From the NCBI RefSeq assembly GCF_000617845.2, contig NZ_DF820425.1:379690-443689 (forward strand): a DNA stretch of 64,000 nucleotides, given 5' to 3'. This DNA comes from Bradyrhizobium sp. DOA9 (GTDB lineage Bacteria; Pseudomonadota; Alphaproteobacteria; Rhizobiales; Xanthobacteraceae). Position numbers and translations under genes: made by a program. This document shows positions 1 through 9,094 of this stretch, one piece after another. How positions within the stretch are numbered: the stretch's first letter is position 1; each line of letters starts with the position of its first letter. The notes under the pieces were generated by a model that did no database searches, was not told the DNA's origin, and saw only the letters and a program-made list of their open reading frames with translations.

Positions 1-64
1 CTTGCTTCCGTCATCTGGTGATGCTCAGCGAGACGGCTCTATTCAGATACGACGTGCGCATGGG

Positions 65-559
65 CTAGTCGCAGACGAGATACCTGCGGTGGCGTCTATA
101 GACGTAGTAGCAGTCGCTACTCGAGTAGTAGCTGGAGCGCGCGCCGCCATAGGCGTAGCCGGCATAGGCGCCGGCCGCGTATGCCCCGGCATAGCTCGCA
201 GCGCGCGCACCATAGCCGTAGCCATGTCCATAGCCGTGGACACCGCCATAGCGATAAAAGCCGCCATGGCCGACGTTGATTGCCGTCGTCCGCGCGGCGC
301 TCACGACCGCGGGCCCCCCGCCGACACCTCGCGCGGCGAGATCGGCCCGCGGCCCGGCTGCCGGACCGAGGCGAGGGCCGCCAAGTGCGGCGGGACCGGG
401 GCCGGCGACGGCTGGAGGGGCTGCCGGAGCCATCGGCGGAGGGCCGGCGGGCGCCATCGGTGGCGGCGGCGGAAATTGCGCAAATGCAATGGACGGAGCG
501 AGCGAACTCGCCGCGAGCGTCACCGTGACAGCAAAGGCTGATAGCGTCTTCGAGATCAT
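65..559 (-). CDS. Small secreted Gly/Tyr/Pro-rich protein of unknown function
   Basis: Encodes about 164 residues. It opens with a clear Sec signal peptide (MISKTLSAFAV... ending SIAFAQ), followed by a Pro/Ala-rich stretch and then a Gly/Tyr/Ala/Ser-rich tail ending CYYVYRRHRRYLVCD. The start at 559 is chosen because GGAG lies six bases upstream and it begins the signal peptide directly; an in-frame ATG at 571 is the alternative. It lies 13 bp after the efflux pump stop on the same strand, so it may be the last gene of that operon. Composition suggests a low-complexity surface or periplasmic protein; I recognise no enzymatic domain. Secretion is well supported, function unknown. Confidence 0.7.
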   Translation of the reverse strand: MISKTLSAFAVTVTLAASSLAPSIAFAQFPPPPPMAPAGPPPMAPAAPPAVAGPGPAALGGPRLGPAAGPRADLAARGVGGGPAVVSAARTTAINVGHGGFYRYGGVHGYGHGYGYGARAASYAGAYAAGAYAGYAYGGARSSYYSSSDCYYVYRRHRRYLVCD

Positions 560-572
560 CGTCGTCTCCATT

Positions 573-3500
573 CTAGATCTGTGCGTCGAGCACAGGCTCG
601 GGTGCATGGCGAGCGGGCGCGTCTTCGTCCCTCGCGTGGTTCGCAACGGCTTCGGGCTGAAGTGAAGGTGCTTCATCCGCGTGATCCGGATGAATCCTGA
701 ACCACGCCACATACAGCGCCGGCAGGAAAAGCAGCGTCAGCAGCGTGCCGACGATGATGCCGCCCATCATGGCGTAGGCCATCGGGCCCCAGAAAATCTC
801 GCGTGCGATCGGAATGAGCGCGAGACTTGCGGCGGCGGCGGTGAGCAGGATCGGGCGCATGCGGTGCTCGGTGGCTTCCACCACGGCATCCCAGGCCGGC
901 CTGCCCTCCTTCTTGAGATCCTCGATCTGCACGATCAGGATCACGGAGTTTCGCACCAGGATGCCGATGAGGGCCAGCACGCCGAGAATGGCGACGAAGC
1001 CCAGCGGCGCGCCGCTCGGGAGCATGGCCATGACGACGCCGATCAGCGCGAGCGGCGCAACGGCGAACACCAGGAACAGGCGCGAAAAGCTCTGCAGCTG
1101 AAGCATCAGCACGGTCGCCATGACGAACAGCATCAACGGCACGACCGCGATGATCGGCCCCTGGCTCTTGGCACTCTCCTCCACCGAGCCGCCGGTCTTG
1201 ATCGAATAGCCCGCCGGCAGCTGCCTGGCGAATTCCGCGACTTTCGGCGCGAGCTGGTCGACGACCGTCTTCGGCTGAACGTTGCCGACGACGGCGGCCT
1301 TCAGCGTAATGGTCGGAATCCGCGCGCGGCGCCAGATCGTGGGCTGCTCCAGCTCGTAGCGCAGATTGGCGACGGCCCCGAGCGGGACCGGTTGGCCGCC
1401 CAGCCCGGTCAGTTGCAGGTCGCGCAGCGTATCGATCGAGGCGCGCTCCTTCGCAGTCGCACGTCCCGTGACATTGACGAGATAGATGCTGTCCCGCACC
1501 TGCGTGATCGGCGAGCCCTGCAGCACGGAGTTCAGCGTGGTGGCGATGTCCTCCGAGGTCAGGCCGAGCTGGCGCGCCTTGTCCTGGAACACGTCGACCT
1601 TGACGACGCGGGCCGGCTCCATCCAGTCGAACACCACGTTGCCGAGATCGGGACTGCTCCGCACGATTCCTGCAAGCTTCTGTGAGAGATCGCGCACCTT
1701 GGCGATGTCGGGCCCGCTGAGACGGTATTGCACCGGCCGCCCGACCGGAGGGCCGACCTCGAGCAGCTTCACGTAGGTGTCGGTGCCCGGGAACGTCCTC
1801 CTCAAATAGTCCTCGAACTGCGCCTTGAGCCGGTCGCGCGCCGGGATGCCGCCCTTCGTCACGATCACCTGCTGGCCGAACCAGGTGTTGGCGGTCTGAA
1901 CATCGAACGACAGCACGAAGCGCGGCGCGCCAGTGCCGACATAGGTCGACCAGTGCTCGACCGATTGGTTGCCCTGCAACTGCTCGCGCTCGAAACGCGC
2001 CATCTGCATGTTGGTCTCGGTGATCGAGGCGTTCTGCGGCAGGTTCCAGTCGATCACCAGCTCGGCGCGGTCGGACGAGGGGAAGAACTGCTGCTGCACG
2101 AACTGCAGGCCAAACAAAGCGAGCAGGAACGCGCCCACCGTCACGGCGACGGTGCTCCAGCGGTGATGCATGCAGAATACGAGGAGGCGCGCAAACATCT
2201 GCGCCAGGCGGCCCTTCTGCTCGTGATGTCCCTTCATCTTTGCCGGAAGGATCGTGACGCCGAGCAGCGGCGTGAACAGGACGGCCACGACCCAGGAGAC
2301 GATCAGCGATACCGCGATCACCACGAACAATGTAAAGGTGAACTCCCCGGCGTTGCTGCTGTTGAGCCCGATCGGGATAAAGCCGGCCACGGTGACCAGC
2401 GTGCCCGTCAGCATCGGAAATGCGGTCGACGTATAGACGTGGGTTGCAGCTTTCTCTAGGGGATCGCCGACCTCGAGCCGGGCCACCATCATCTCGACGG
2501 CGATCATGGCATCGTCGACCAGAAGACCAAGCGCGATGATCAGGGCCCCGAGCGAAATGCGTTGCAGCGAGATGCCGCAATAGGCCATGACAACGAAGGT
2601 GATCGCGAGCACGAGCGGAATGGCGATCGCGACCACGAGACCGGCACGCATCCCCAGGCTCAGGAAGCTGATGCCGAGCACGATGATCACGGCCTCGAAC
2701 AGCGCTTCGGTGAAGCCGGACACGGCATGTTCGACCACGACGGGCTGGTCGGCAACGAGGTGCACGCCGACGCCGATCGGCAGGTCGGCAATGATCTTCG
2801 TCATCTCCTCCTTCAGCGCCTCGCCGAACTGGAGCAGGTTGGAACCGGACTTCATGCCGATCGCGAGCGCAATGGCGGGCTGACCGTTGTATCTGAACAG
2901 CGTCGACGGCGGATCGGCGTAGCCGCGCGTGATGGTGGCGACGTCTGTCAGCGGGAAGAAGCGATCGTTGATGCGCAGATTGACCGCTTTCAGGCTCGCC
3001 TCGGAGGCGAACTGGCCGTTGACACGGACGCTGATCCGCTCCGGTCCCTCCTGGAACACGCCGGAGGGCGCCACCGCGTTCTGGCCTTGCAGCGAATTCA
3101 TGACGGCGTGGATGTCGAGGCCGAGGGCTGCGATCTTGCGGGTGGAGAATTCGAGGTAGATCACCTCGTCCTGCGCGCCGAGAATGTCGACCTTGCCGAC
3201 GTCGCGCACGGTCAGCACCTTGGCTCTGATATCCTCGACCTGGTCGCGGAGCTGTCGCTGGCTCAAGCCGTCGCTGGTGAAGGCGTAGACGTTGCCGAAG
3301 ACGTCACCAAAGCGGTCGTTGAAACCAGGTCCGATCACGCCTTGCGGGAAATCGCCCTTGATGTCCGCGATCATGTTGCGAACACGAACCCAGGTCGGCT
3401 TGACGTCGGCCGCCTTGGTCGAATCGCGCAAATAGACGAAGACGGTGGTCTGACCGGCGACCGTCACGCTCTTGGTGTAGTCGAGCGATTCCAGCTCCTC

Positions 3501-3722
3501 GAGCTTCTTCTCGATCCGGTCGGTGACCTGCCGCGTCATTTCCTCCGGCGAGGCGCCCGGCCATTGCGCCTGGATCACCATGGTCTTGATGGTGAAGTCG
3601 GGATCCTCCTGTCGCCCCAATTGGAGATAGGCGAACAGGCCGGCCGCCATGAAGGCGATCATGAAATACCAGACGAGCGAGCGGTGGCCGAGCGCCCAGT
3701 CGGAGAGGTTGAACGACTTCAT
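573..3722 (-). CDS. RND efflux permease (AcrB/MexF superfamily)
   Basis: A 1049-residue inner-membrane proton-driven exporter, the usual length for the family. It has the N-terminal membrane helix (FMIAFMAAGLFAYLQL), two large periplasmic loops, and the TM4 motif LGLLVDDAMIAVEMM, whose paired aspartates carry protons in RND pumps. The C-terminal half repeats the topology. It overlaps the preceding membrane-fusion gene by 4 bp (ATGA), so the two are translationally coupled. No outer-membrane channel gene lies in the window, so the pump presumably borrows a TolC-type protein encoded elsewhere. The substrate cannot be read from sequence; the HAE-type (drug/solvent) branch is more likely than heavy-metal CusA, because no methionine relay is apparent. 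Confidence 0.95.
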   Translation of the reverse strand: MKSFNLSDWALGHRSLVWYFMIAFMAAGLFAYLQLGRQEDPDFTIKTMVIQAQWPGASPEEMTRQVTDRIEKKLEELESLDYTKSVTVAGQTTVFVYLRDSTKAADVKPTWVRVRNMIADIKGDFPQGVIGPGFNDRFGDVFGNVYAFTSDGLSQRQLRDQVEDIRAKVLTVRDVGKVDILGAQDEVIYLEFSTRKIAALGLDIHAVMNSLQGQNAVAPSGVFQEGPERISVRVNGQFASEASLKAVNLRINDRFFPLTDVATITRGYADPPSTLFRYNGQPAIALAIGMKSGSNLLQFGEALKEEMTKIIADLPIGVGVHLVADQPVVVEHAVSGFTEALFEAVIIVLGISFLSLGMRAGLVVAIAIPLVLAITFVVMAYCGISLQRISLGALIIALGLLVDDAMIAVEMMVARLEVGDPLEKAATHVYTSTAFPMLTGTLVTVAGFIPIGLNSSNAGEFTFTLFVVIAVSLIVSWVVAVLFTPLLGVTILPAKMKGHHEQKGRLAQMFARLLVFCMHHRWSTVAVTVGAFLLALFGLQFVQQQFFPSSDRAELVIDWNLPQNASITETNMQMARFEREQLQGNQSVEHWSTYVGTGAPRFVLSFDVQTANTWFGQQVIVTKGGIPARDRLKAQFEDYLRRTFPGTDTYVKLLEVGPPVGRPVQYRLSGPDIAKVRDLSQKLAGIVRSSPDLGNVVFDWMEPARVVKVDVFQDKARQLGLTSEDIATTLNSVLQGSPITQVRDSIYLVNVTGRATAKERASIDTLRDLQLTGLGGQPVPLGAVANLRYELEQPTIWRRARIPTITLKAAVVGNVQPKTVVDQLAPKVAEFARQLPAGYSIKTGGSVEESAKSQGPIIAVVPLMLFVMATVLMLQLQSFSRLFLVFAVAPLALIGVVMAMLPSGAPLGFVAILGVLALIGILVRNSVILIVQIEDLKKEGRPAWDAVVEATEHRMRPILLTAAAASLALIPIAREIFWGPMAYAMMGGIIVGTLLTLLFLPALYVAWFRIHPDHADEAPSLQPEAVANHARDEDAPARHAPEPVLDAQI

Positions 3723-4795
3723 GGCTCTTGATCCTGTTCGAAGCGGACGCGCTGTCCCGGCTTGAGGCTATGAATTCCGGCGGTGACGACGCGGCTGCCT
3801 GCGGCAAGCCCGCCGGTGACGCGGACGCCCGCCCGTTCGGCGACACCGTCGATCTTCTGCAGCGAGACGGTGCCGGCGGACTGATCGACCACCCAGACGA
3901 AATCGGCCCCGTCCCTGGCAAGCACCGCCGATGCGGGCAAGCGCAAGACATTGCTCTGATCCTTGCCGAACTTCGCCGTGACCGTCGCGCCAAGCCGGAA
4001 GCTTTCGGGCGGGTCGTCGAGCGCGATCCGGACGCGCCGCAGCCGCGTCACCGCATCGGCTTGCGGCGCGATTTCGCGAATCCTGCCCTCGACCTGAACG
4101 GTGGGGAGGAGCTGCAGGCTGACGGTGAACGGGAGACCGACTTCGAGCGGCCCAGGCAGGTCTTCGCCGATATCGACGACCGCCTCGCGAACGTCCGGGC
4201 GCGCGACCGTCACCACGGTTTGCCCCGGCGAGACCACCTGGCCGACTTCCGCGCCGACGGCGGTGACGACGCCGCCGAAGTCGGCCTTGATGCGGGCATA
4301 GCCGAGTTGCTCGACGGCCTTGGTCAGGCTCGCCTGCTCCTGCGCAACGCTTGCTTCAGCGCCGGCGCGGGCCTGCTCGGCATTATCGAGCGTCTGCCTG
4401 GTGGTCGCATCGCTGGTGATCAGCGTGCGTTGCCGCTCCTCCGTGGCCTTGGCGGTCACAAGCTGCGCCTCGGCCTTGGCAAGCTGAGCTTTCGCCGCGC
4501 GAACCGCGAGATCGAGCGCGATGGGATCAATCGTGCCGATGATCTGTCCTTCGCTGACGATATCGCCAACGTTGACCGGACGCGACGTCAGGCGTCCAAG
4601 TACGCGAAAGCCGAGGTTGGTCTTGTAGCGCGGCTCGACGACGCCGACCGCAACCGTGCCGTCACCGCTATTCGGCGCGGCTACCATCGAGAGCACGGGG
4701 CGCACGGGCTCTGGCGCCTTCGTCTCTTTCTGACAGCCGGCGAGCAACGCGGCCGCCGCGAGCGTGCCAGCGATCATCATCACCCCTCGCTTCAT
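3719..4795 (-). CDS. RND efflux periplasmic adaptor (membrane-fusion lipoprotein) 1
   Basis: A 358-residue HlyD/AcrA-type adaptor. The N-terminus carries a lipoprotein signal with lipobox LLAGC (Cys20), so it should be anchored in the inner membrane. Next come the split lipoyl/barrel-sandwich halves (VNVGDIVSEGQIIGTIDP and VGAEVGQVVSPGQTV), a coiled-coil Ala/Gln/Glu hairpin between them, and a beta-barrel domain. It links the RND pump to an outer-membrane channel. It overlaps both neighbours by 4 bp. It is one of two adaptors in tandem serving a single pump, an arrangement seen in other alphaproteobacterial RND operons. Confidence 0.93.
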   Translation of the reverse strand: MKRGVMMIAGTLAAAALLAGCQKETKAPEPVRPVLSMVAAPNSGDGTVAVGVVEPRYKTNLGFRVLGRLTSRPVNVGDIVSEGQIIGTIDPIALDLAVRAAKAQLAKAEAQLVTAKATEERQRTLITSDATTRQTLDNAEQARAGAEASVAQEQASLTKAVEQLGYARIKADFGGVVTAVGAEVGQVVSPGQTVVTVARPDVREAVVDIGEDLPGPLEVGLPFTVSLQLLPTVQVEGRIREIAPQADAVTRLRRVRIALDDPPESFRLGATVTAKFGKDQSNVLRLPASAVLARDGADFVWVVDQSAGTVSLQKIDGVAERAGVRVTGGLAAGSRVVTAGIHSLKPGQRVRFEQDQEP

Positions 4796-5907
4796 GATTG
4801 ACCTCCCTCTTCAGTGACCGATTGGCCGACGCTCAGGAGCTTGCCGCCGTCGACGACGACGCGCTCGCCGGGCTCGAGGCCTGCCTTGATCAGCACCTGA
4901 CCGGCTTCATAAGCGCCGACCGTGACCGGCTTCAGCGACGCTGTCTGCGTCCTGGGGTCAACGGTCCAGACGGCAGGCCTGCTACCCGCGGCCATCAGCG
5001 CGCTCCAGGGCAGGGTGATCTCGTTCTGAGCTTTCGCCTTCACCGTCCCCGAGACGGCGCTGCCCAGCGTCATCGCAGCCGGCGGATTCGCGATGGACAC
5101 CTTGACGCGGATCGTGGAGCTCTTCGCGTCGATAACAGGTGAAATCTCTCTCACCTCTCCCATCGCCGTCACGCTCGGGTCGGAGAGCAGTGTCAACGCG
5201 ACGCTGCGGCTCTCCGTCTGGCCAAGGAAGACGGATTCGTAGACCTCGAAGACGGCATCCCGCTCCCCGTCCTGCGCAAGCGAGAACACGGGTTGGGCAG
5301 CCGGAACGACCTGACCGACCTCGAGATTTCGCGCGGTAACGACGCCGTCCGCTTCGGCGCGCAGGACGGTGTATCCGAGCGCATCGCGCGAGGTGCCCAG
5401 CTGTGCCCTGGCCGCCTCCAGCACACCCTCTGCGGTTCGCAGACCTTCCTGGGCCTGGTCGTAGACGGTGCGGGTGGTGAAGCCGCTTGCGATCAGCGCC
5501 TTCTGCCGCTCGAACGTGGCCTTCGCCACGCGCAACTGGGCTTCGGCTGAGGCTACTGCCGCCGTCGCAGCATCGACATCAGCCTGTTGCTCGGCTGGAT
5601 CGAGACGGGCGAGGACGTCGCCCTTACTGACGTGCGCACCGACGTCCACGATGCGCGCAACCACCCGTCCGCTGATGCGGAACGAAAGATCGGCACGGAA
5701 GCGTGCCTGGACTTCTCCCGTCAACGTGCGGGAGGATTCCCGATCGCGCGGCTGTACGATCGTGGTCCGGACCAGCGCTGCCCGTGTGGCCGTCTGCGCC
5801 GCGTGATCGTTGCAACCGGTCAACGCAATGCTGACAAGCACGGAGGCCGCGGCGAAGGCCTTCCCCACATGTGGCGTTCGAACGGGGTTCGAGAATTGGG
5901 TCGTCAT
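4792..5907 (-). CDS. RND efflux periplasmic adaptor (membrane-fusion lipoprotein) 2
   Basis: A 371-residue second adaptor of the HlyD/AcrA family. It has a signal peptide with lipobox ALTGC, biotinyl/lipoyl halves (VDVGAHVSKGDVLARLDP and LEVGQVVPAAQPV), an alpha-helical hairpin with heptad Ala/Gln/Lys, and a C-terminal barrel domain. It overlaps the downstream adaptor and the upstream kinase-like gene by 4 bp each, so four genes are tightly coupled. The two adaptors are only moderately alike, which suggests they form a hetero-oligomer rather than being a recent duplication. Substrate unknown. Confidence 0.93.
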   Translation of the reverse strand: MTTQFSNPVRTPHVGKAFAAASVLVSIALTGCNDHAAQTATRAALVRTTIVQPRDRESSRTLTGEVQARFRADLSFRISGRVVARIVDVGAHVSKGDVLARLDPAEQQADVDAATAAVASAEAQLRVAKATFERQKALIASGFTTRTVYDQAQEGLRTAEGVLEAARAQLGTSRDALGYTVLRAEADGVVTARNLEVGQVVPAAQPVFSLAQDGERDAVFEVYESVFLGQTESRSVALTLLSDPSVTAMGEVREISPVIDAKSSTIRVKVSIANPPAAMTLGSAVSGTVKAKAQNEITLPWSALMAAGSRPAVWTVDPRTQTASLKPVTVGAYEAGQVLIKAGLEPGERVVVDGGKLLSVGQSVTEEGGQS

Positions 5908-6683
5908 GGCGCATCCATCTGATGGGAAGGTGACAACAGTCCGCCAAGCGCATCGGCGGCGCGGCAGGAAACGGGCGCCGCGTCATTTGGAGCAGTGGCT
6001 CGCGTGCGGCGCGGAGCCCTCATCTGGCGCGTGGCGATCGACCAGTTCGCGCCCCGCTCGCGTTCGGTCAGCGGGAACGAGAGGACGATCGAGGTGAATT
6101 CGGCGCCGAAACCCTGCTCGATCCTGCCGCCCAGCGCCCGGGCGATATCCCTGGCAATGCGCAATTCGCGGTCGGAAGCCTCCCGCGCGGGACGCGAGCC
6201 GTTGTCCAGGATCACGCAGTTCACGAGCGCGCCGGTGCGCGTCAGCTTGATCCTGATCTGCCCGGCCCGGGCGTCGAAACAGGCGTGCCTTGCGGCGTGC
6301 ATCACGAGCTCATGGACGATCAGCCCCAGATGCCAGCAGCGCTGCGGCTGGAGCGCGAGCGACTGGGTCGCGAATGCCAGCTGGATGTTCATCCGATCCA
6401 GGACTGCCCGGCGTATGCCACAGCCCAGCTTGCGGATGTGAGTCGCAGCGTGGATCAGCGTTTCACCCGCCGGCATGGCCAACGTACGATGCAGATCGGC
6501 GTATCCCTGCAGCAGCTCGGCGACCTCGCTGAGCGCGCACTTGGCTTCGGTCCCTTCCACCCGGATGGCGGCGGCGGCGACCAGATTGATGGCGAAGGCG
6601 ACACCGTTGGTGACCCTGTGATGCAGCTCGCGCAGCAGCACGCCTTCCGGCAAACCAGACGAGGCTGGGCTCAAGACAGACAC
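5904..6683 (-). CDS. Sensor-kinase-like protein, HWE/HisKA_2 type with degenerate ATP site
   Basis: A 259-residue cytosolic protein, first gene of the efflux operon. Near residue 17 it has an H-box of the HisKA_2/HWE type (LLRELHHRVTN). The ATPase part follows: the N-box equivalent reads VHELVMHAARH, where the usual HELxxNAxKH asparagine is replaced by His, and the G-box reads DNGSRP rather than DxGxG. The end (LGGRIEQGFGAEFTSIVLSFPL) still has the family's shape. There is no sensor or receiver domain and no membrane segment. It may be a phosphotransfer or regulatory partner instead of an active kinase. It overlaps the next gene by 4 bp. Confidence 0.75.
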   Translation of the reverse strand: MSVLSPASSGLPEGVLLRELHHRVTNGVAFAINLVAAAAIRVEGTEAKCALSEVAELLQGYADLHRTLAMPAGETLIHAATHIRKLGCGIRRAVLDRMNIQLAFATQSLALQPQRCWHLGLIVHELVMHAARHACFDARAGQIRIKLTRTGALVNCVILDNGSRPAREASDRELRIARDIARALGGRIEQGFGAEFTSIVLSFPLTERERGANWSIATRQMRAPRRTRATAPNDAAPVSCRAADALGGLLSPSHQMDAP

Positions 6684-6792
6684 GACACTCTCCTCATTGC
6701 TCTCGGGCGATCGGAGTCGAACGCCCCAGATCTTTGCGACCCTGATCGTCAGGAGCTCCCGCCGAAGCTCGGGGACACGCAGACCTCACACA

Positions 6793-6813
6793 TTAATAAA
6801 CTAAACCGTATAT
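6793..6813. promoter_or_regulatory. Probable TetR operator between the efflux operon and its regulator
   Basis: On the minus strand, 6812 down to 6793 reads TATACGGTTTAGTTTATTAA. It matches 18 of 20 bases of the sequence at 9129-9148. It lies in the 208-bp intergenic stretch between the leftward efflux operon (start 6683) and the rightward tetR gene (start 6892), in an A/T-rich island in otherwise GC-rich DNA. The role as binding site for the adjacent TetR protein is inferred from position and from recurrence. Confidence 0.6.
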
Positions 6814-6891
6814 TTTCTTTTTCTTGCCTTTCTTCGCGGGCCATGTCAAGTGAGAAAGCAACGCGCACAGACTCGTGATTTTGGAGGTCAA

Positions 6892-7545
6892 ATGAAGAAG
6901 ACGAAGCGGGGAAGACCGCCAAAGGATCTTGCCGGCGATGCGCAGGCCCGAATTCTCGATGCCGCCCAGCAGCTGTTTCTCGACAAGGGCTACCAAAGCG
7001 CCAGCATTGACGACATTTCCGAACTCGCCCCCGCGAGCAAGCCCACGATCTACGCCCACTTCCCGGGCAAGGAAGCTTTGTTCGCGGCGGTGGTGGCCCG
7101 CACCGTCGAGGGATTGACGGATTTCGACGGCTTCGTGCCAGAAGGCCGCACCATCGAGGACAAGTTGGCCAACCTCGGCACCGCAATCGTGGAGAGGTTT
7201 GCGGAGGAATCGGTGGGCTTGGTCCGCGCCACCATCGCCGAATCTCACCGATTTCCCGAACTGAGCCGCAACGTTCATGACGCCGCGCGCGATCGCTCTC
7301 AGGCCGCGGTGTCGCAACTGCTCGAGGACGCCACGCAGAAGCTCGCTCGCGACCCGAGAGGTCCTTTCAGTGGCAAGCGAAGCCGCGCCACCGCGCAGAT
7401 CTTTCTCGACCTGATCCTGCTACCGATGCTGTTCCGGTCGCTGGTCGGCGAAACCCCGAAGGACCTGAAGAAGGATCTTCCCGGCTTCGTGCGCGAGCGC
7501 GTCGGCTTCTTCCTGGCGGCCTGCGAGACAGACTGGACGCACTAG
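6892..7545 (+). CDS. TetR/AcrR family transcriptional regulator of the efflux operon
   Basis: A 217-residue repressor. The N-terminal helix-turn-helix spans residues 18-64 (ILDAAQQLFLDKGYQSAS, then SKPTIYAHFPGKEALF), preceded by a basic KKTKRGRPPK segment. The C-terminal ligand domain resembles AefR-like TetR proteins. The start at 6892 has GGAGG about six bases upstream; a longer in-frame reading from 6850 lacks one. It is divergent from the RND operon, the classic arrangement of a local efflux repressor. The operator-like site at 6793-6813 and its near copy at 9129-9148 suggest it controls itself, the pump and the small-gene operon downstream. The ligand is unknown. Confidence 0.9.
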   Translation: MKKTKRGRPPKDLAGDAQARILDAAQQLFLDKGYQSASIDDISELAPASKPTIYAHFPGKEALFAAVVARTVEGLTDFDGFVPEGRTIEDKLANLGTAIVERFAEESVGLVRATIAESHRFPELSRNVHDAARDRSQAAVSQLLEDATQKLARDPRGPFSGKRSRATAQIFLDLILLPMLFRSLVGETPKDLKKDLPGFVRERVGFFLAACETDWTH

Positions 7546-7586
7546 CTTCTGGGCCAGCCCTACCGTCGGCGCATATCGCATCGGAG

Positions 7587-8231
7587 TCAGCCGGCAACCT
7601 TGAGCCGCACATGCGACGTCATTTCCGCTGGCTGCGACGACGGCATGCGGCGCAGAGCGCCCCAACAAAATCTCAACATCTCGTCGAAGCTCGGTCGCAG
7701 CGTCGCGGCTCCGATCCGCGATGGATTGAGATGGACATCCATGGCTTCCAGCAGGCAACAGGTCAGTGCCATCGGACTGCCGCCCTGCAGTTCGCCGCGT
7801 GCCTGGCCCGCGCCGATGATCGGTCGCACCAGCCCTCGGATCCTGTCATCGTAGGCGAGGACGACCGTCCAGTTCTGCCGGACGGCAAGGGTGACTAGGT
7901 CCTGCAGCCGTCGATGCTTCGCCGGCCGGCCTTCATTGCAGTCGGCGATGGCCTTCAGGATTGCGGCAAGGCGCCGTAGCGCCGGCCCGCCGCCGCCGGC
8001 CGCCTCAGCCGCCGCACTGACCGCCTCCTCGAGCACGTCCTCCACCACAGCCTCCTCGATCGCGCGCCGTGAGGGAAAGAATCGATAGACGCTTGCCGGA
8101 GACATCGGCAGACTCCGCGCGATGTCGGCGACGGTGGTCTTGTTGTGACCCATCTCGCCATAGAGGCGGATGGCAGCCTGCACGATCCTGCGGCGGGCGC
8201 TCCTCGTTCGATCGTCAATCTGCTCGCGCAT
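7587..8231 (-). CDS. TetR family transcriptional regulator
   Basis: A 214-residue protein with an N-terminal TetR helix-turn-helix (RIVQAAIRLYGEMGHNKT, then MSPASVYRFFPSRRAIEEAV). The C-terminal half is helical and close to the HTH type seen in AcrR relatives. Start options are ATG 8231 and GTG 8240; the second would overlap the upstream membrane-protein gene by 4 bp, and either way the two genes are coupled. It converges on the other TetR gene. It probably regulates its own operon, but no clear palindrome is visible upstream of 8674. Confidence 0.88.
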   Translation of the reverse strand: MREQIDDRTRSARRRIVQAAIRLYGEMGHNKTTVADIARSLPMSPASVYRFFPSRRAIEEAVVEDVLEEAVSAAAEAAGGGGPALRRLAAILKAIADCNEGRPAKHRRLQDLVTLAVRQNWTVVLAYDDRIRGLVRPIIGAGQARGELQGGSPMALTCCLLEAMDVHLNPSRIGAATLRPSFDEMLRFCWGALRRMPSSQPAEMTSHVRLKVAG

Positions 8232-8236
8232 GCTTC

Positions 8237-8674
8237 TCACCGCACCGGAAGGTTCATCAGCTCGCTGCGGCAGGCTTCGCCGAAGTCGCGCAATGGGTCC
8301 ATCTCCTCGATGAAGTCGGGCAAGTCGACGAATGTCCGATTGGGCGACAAATAGGTCTCGATGATGAGACGACCGGTTCGCTCGGCGGCATGCACGACGT
8401 CGTCAGTCGAAAGGATCCGCATGCGGCCGACCAGCGTGTACAGGCTGACGAGCTGCGGGATTTCCGCCCGGTCGCTCACGAGCGCGTCGGCATAGAGCCG
8501 CGATGCCTCTTCGATGAAGCTGCGGTACAGCCGTTCGCGCTTCGAAAACGAGCGGGCATGATGACGCTCGCGAAGCCTTTTGCGCCTGCTGAACCAGCCG
8601 CTGACGATGGTCGACACCGCGCCGAACGCCGAGCCGCCGAAGGCGGCCAGTGCGGGTATGTAAATCGTGCTCAT
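8237..8674 (-). CDS. Unknown protein with one N-terminal membrane segment
   Basis: A 145-residue protein. Residues 4-28 form a hydrophobic anchor (IYIPALAAFGGSAFGAV...), followed by a strongly basic stretch (RRKRLRERHHAR) and a cytosolic helical domain (ERLYRSFIEEASRLYADAL to FGEACRSELMNL). The positive charges after the anchor place the domain inside. It is the first gene of a two-gene unit with the TetR gene downstream. I recognise no characterised family; such small anchored proteins are common in Bradyrhizobium as hypothetical proteins. Confidence 0.75.
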   Translation of the reverse strand: MSTIYIPALAAFGGSAFGAVSTIVSGWFSRRKRLRERHHARSFSKRERLYRSFIEEASRLYADALVSDRAEIPQLVSLYTLVGRMRILSTDDVVHAAERTGRLIIETYLSPNRTFVDLPDFIEEMDPLRDFGEACRSELMNLPVR

Positions 8675-8751
8675 GATGTCACTCCTGGCTCCGTCCCGGG
8701 CGGATGCGGTTCAGGCCACGGCCTCGCCGCATCAGCTACGGCAGAGCTGCC

Positions 8752-9006
8752 TCATCTTCCCCTCGCCGAGCCGGTGGTTGCGTGGTCGAACACCGCTTTG
8801 CACGCCGCGCTCAGGTCCGATTTTCTCTGCCTCAGGCAGGCTTCGACTCCCGACGGATCAGGAATGTAGGCACTGCACAGACGAAAGGCGTCGGGCGTGC
8901 AGGCCGCCCGCTGCTCCGCCGTGCCCTGGTTCTCCTGGGCAACAGCTGCTGCGCTGCCAAGCGCGACTACGGCCGCTGCGAACAACGCCGGCATCAATCT
9001 CGTCAT
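8752..9006 (-). CDS. Small secreted Cys-rich repeat protein
   Basis: An 84-residue precursor with a signal peptide (MTRLMPALFAAAVVALGSAAAVAQ) and a short mature domain with four cysteines in the pattern CTPDAFRLC...GVEACLRQRKSDLSAAC. This pattern resembles the Cys-rich GLG1-type repeat found in many short exported proteins of Bradyrhizobiaceae. The start at 9006 is chosen because it begins the signal peptide and follows a GGGAT-type ribosome site; a longer reading adds a charged leader. It should fold with two disulphides in the periplasm. Function unknown. Confidence 0.8.
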   Translation of the reverse strand: MTRLMPALFAAAVVALGSAAAVAQENQGTAEQRAACTPDAFRLCSAYIPDPSGVEACLRQRKSDLSAACKAVFDHATTGSARGR

Positions 9007-9094
9007 GTCAGATCCCTTCTCTGCTCGAGGCTTCTGGTTGAATGGCGGAGCCTCGCCGCCTTGATCCTGCACACGCGCTTGTGACGCACTCGTC

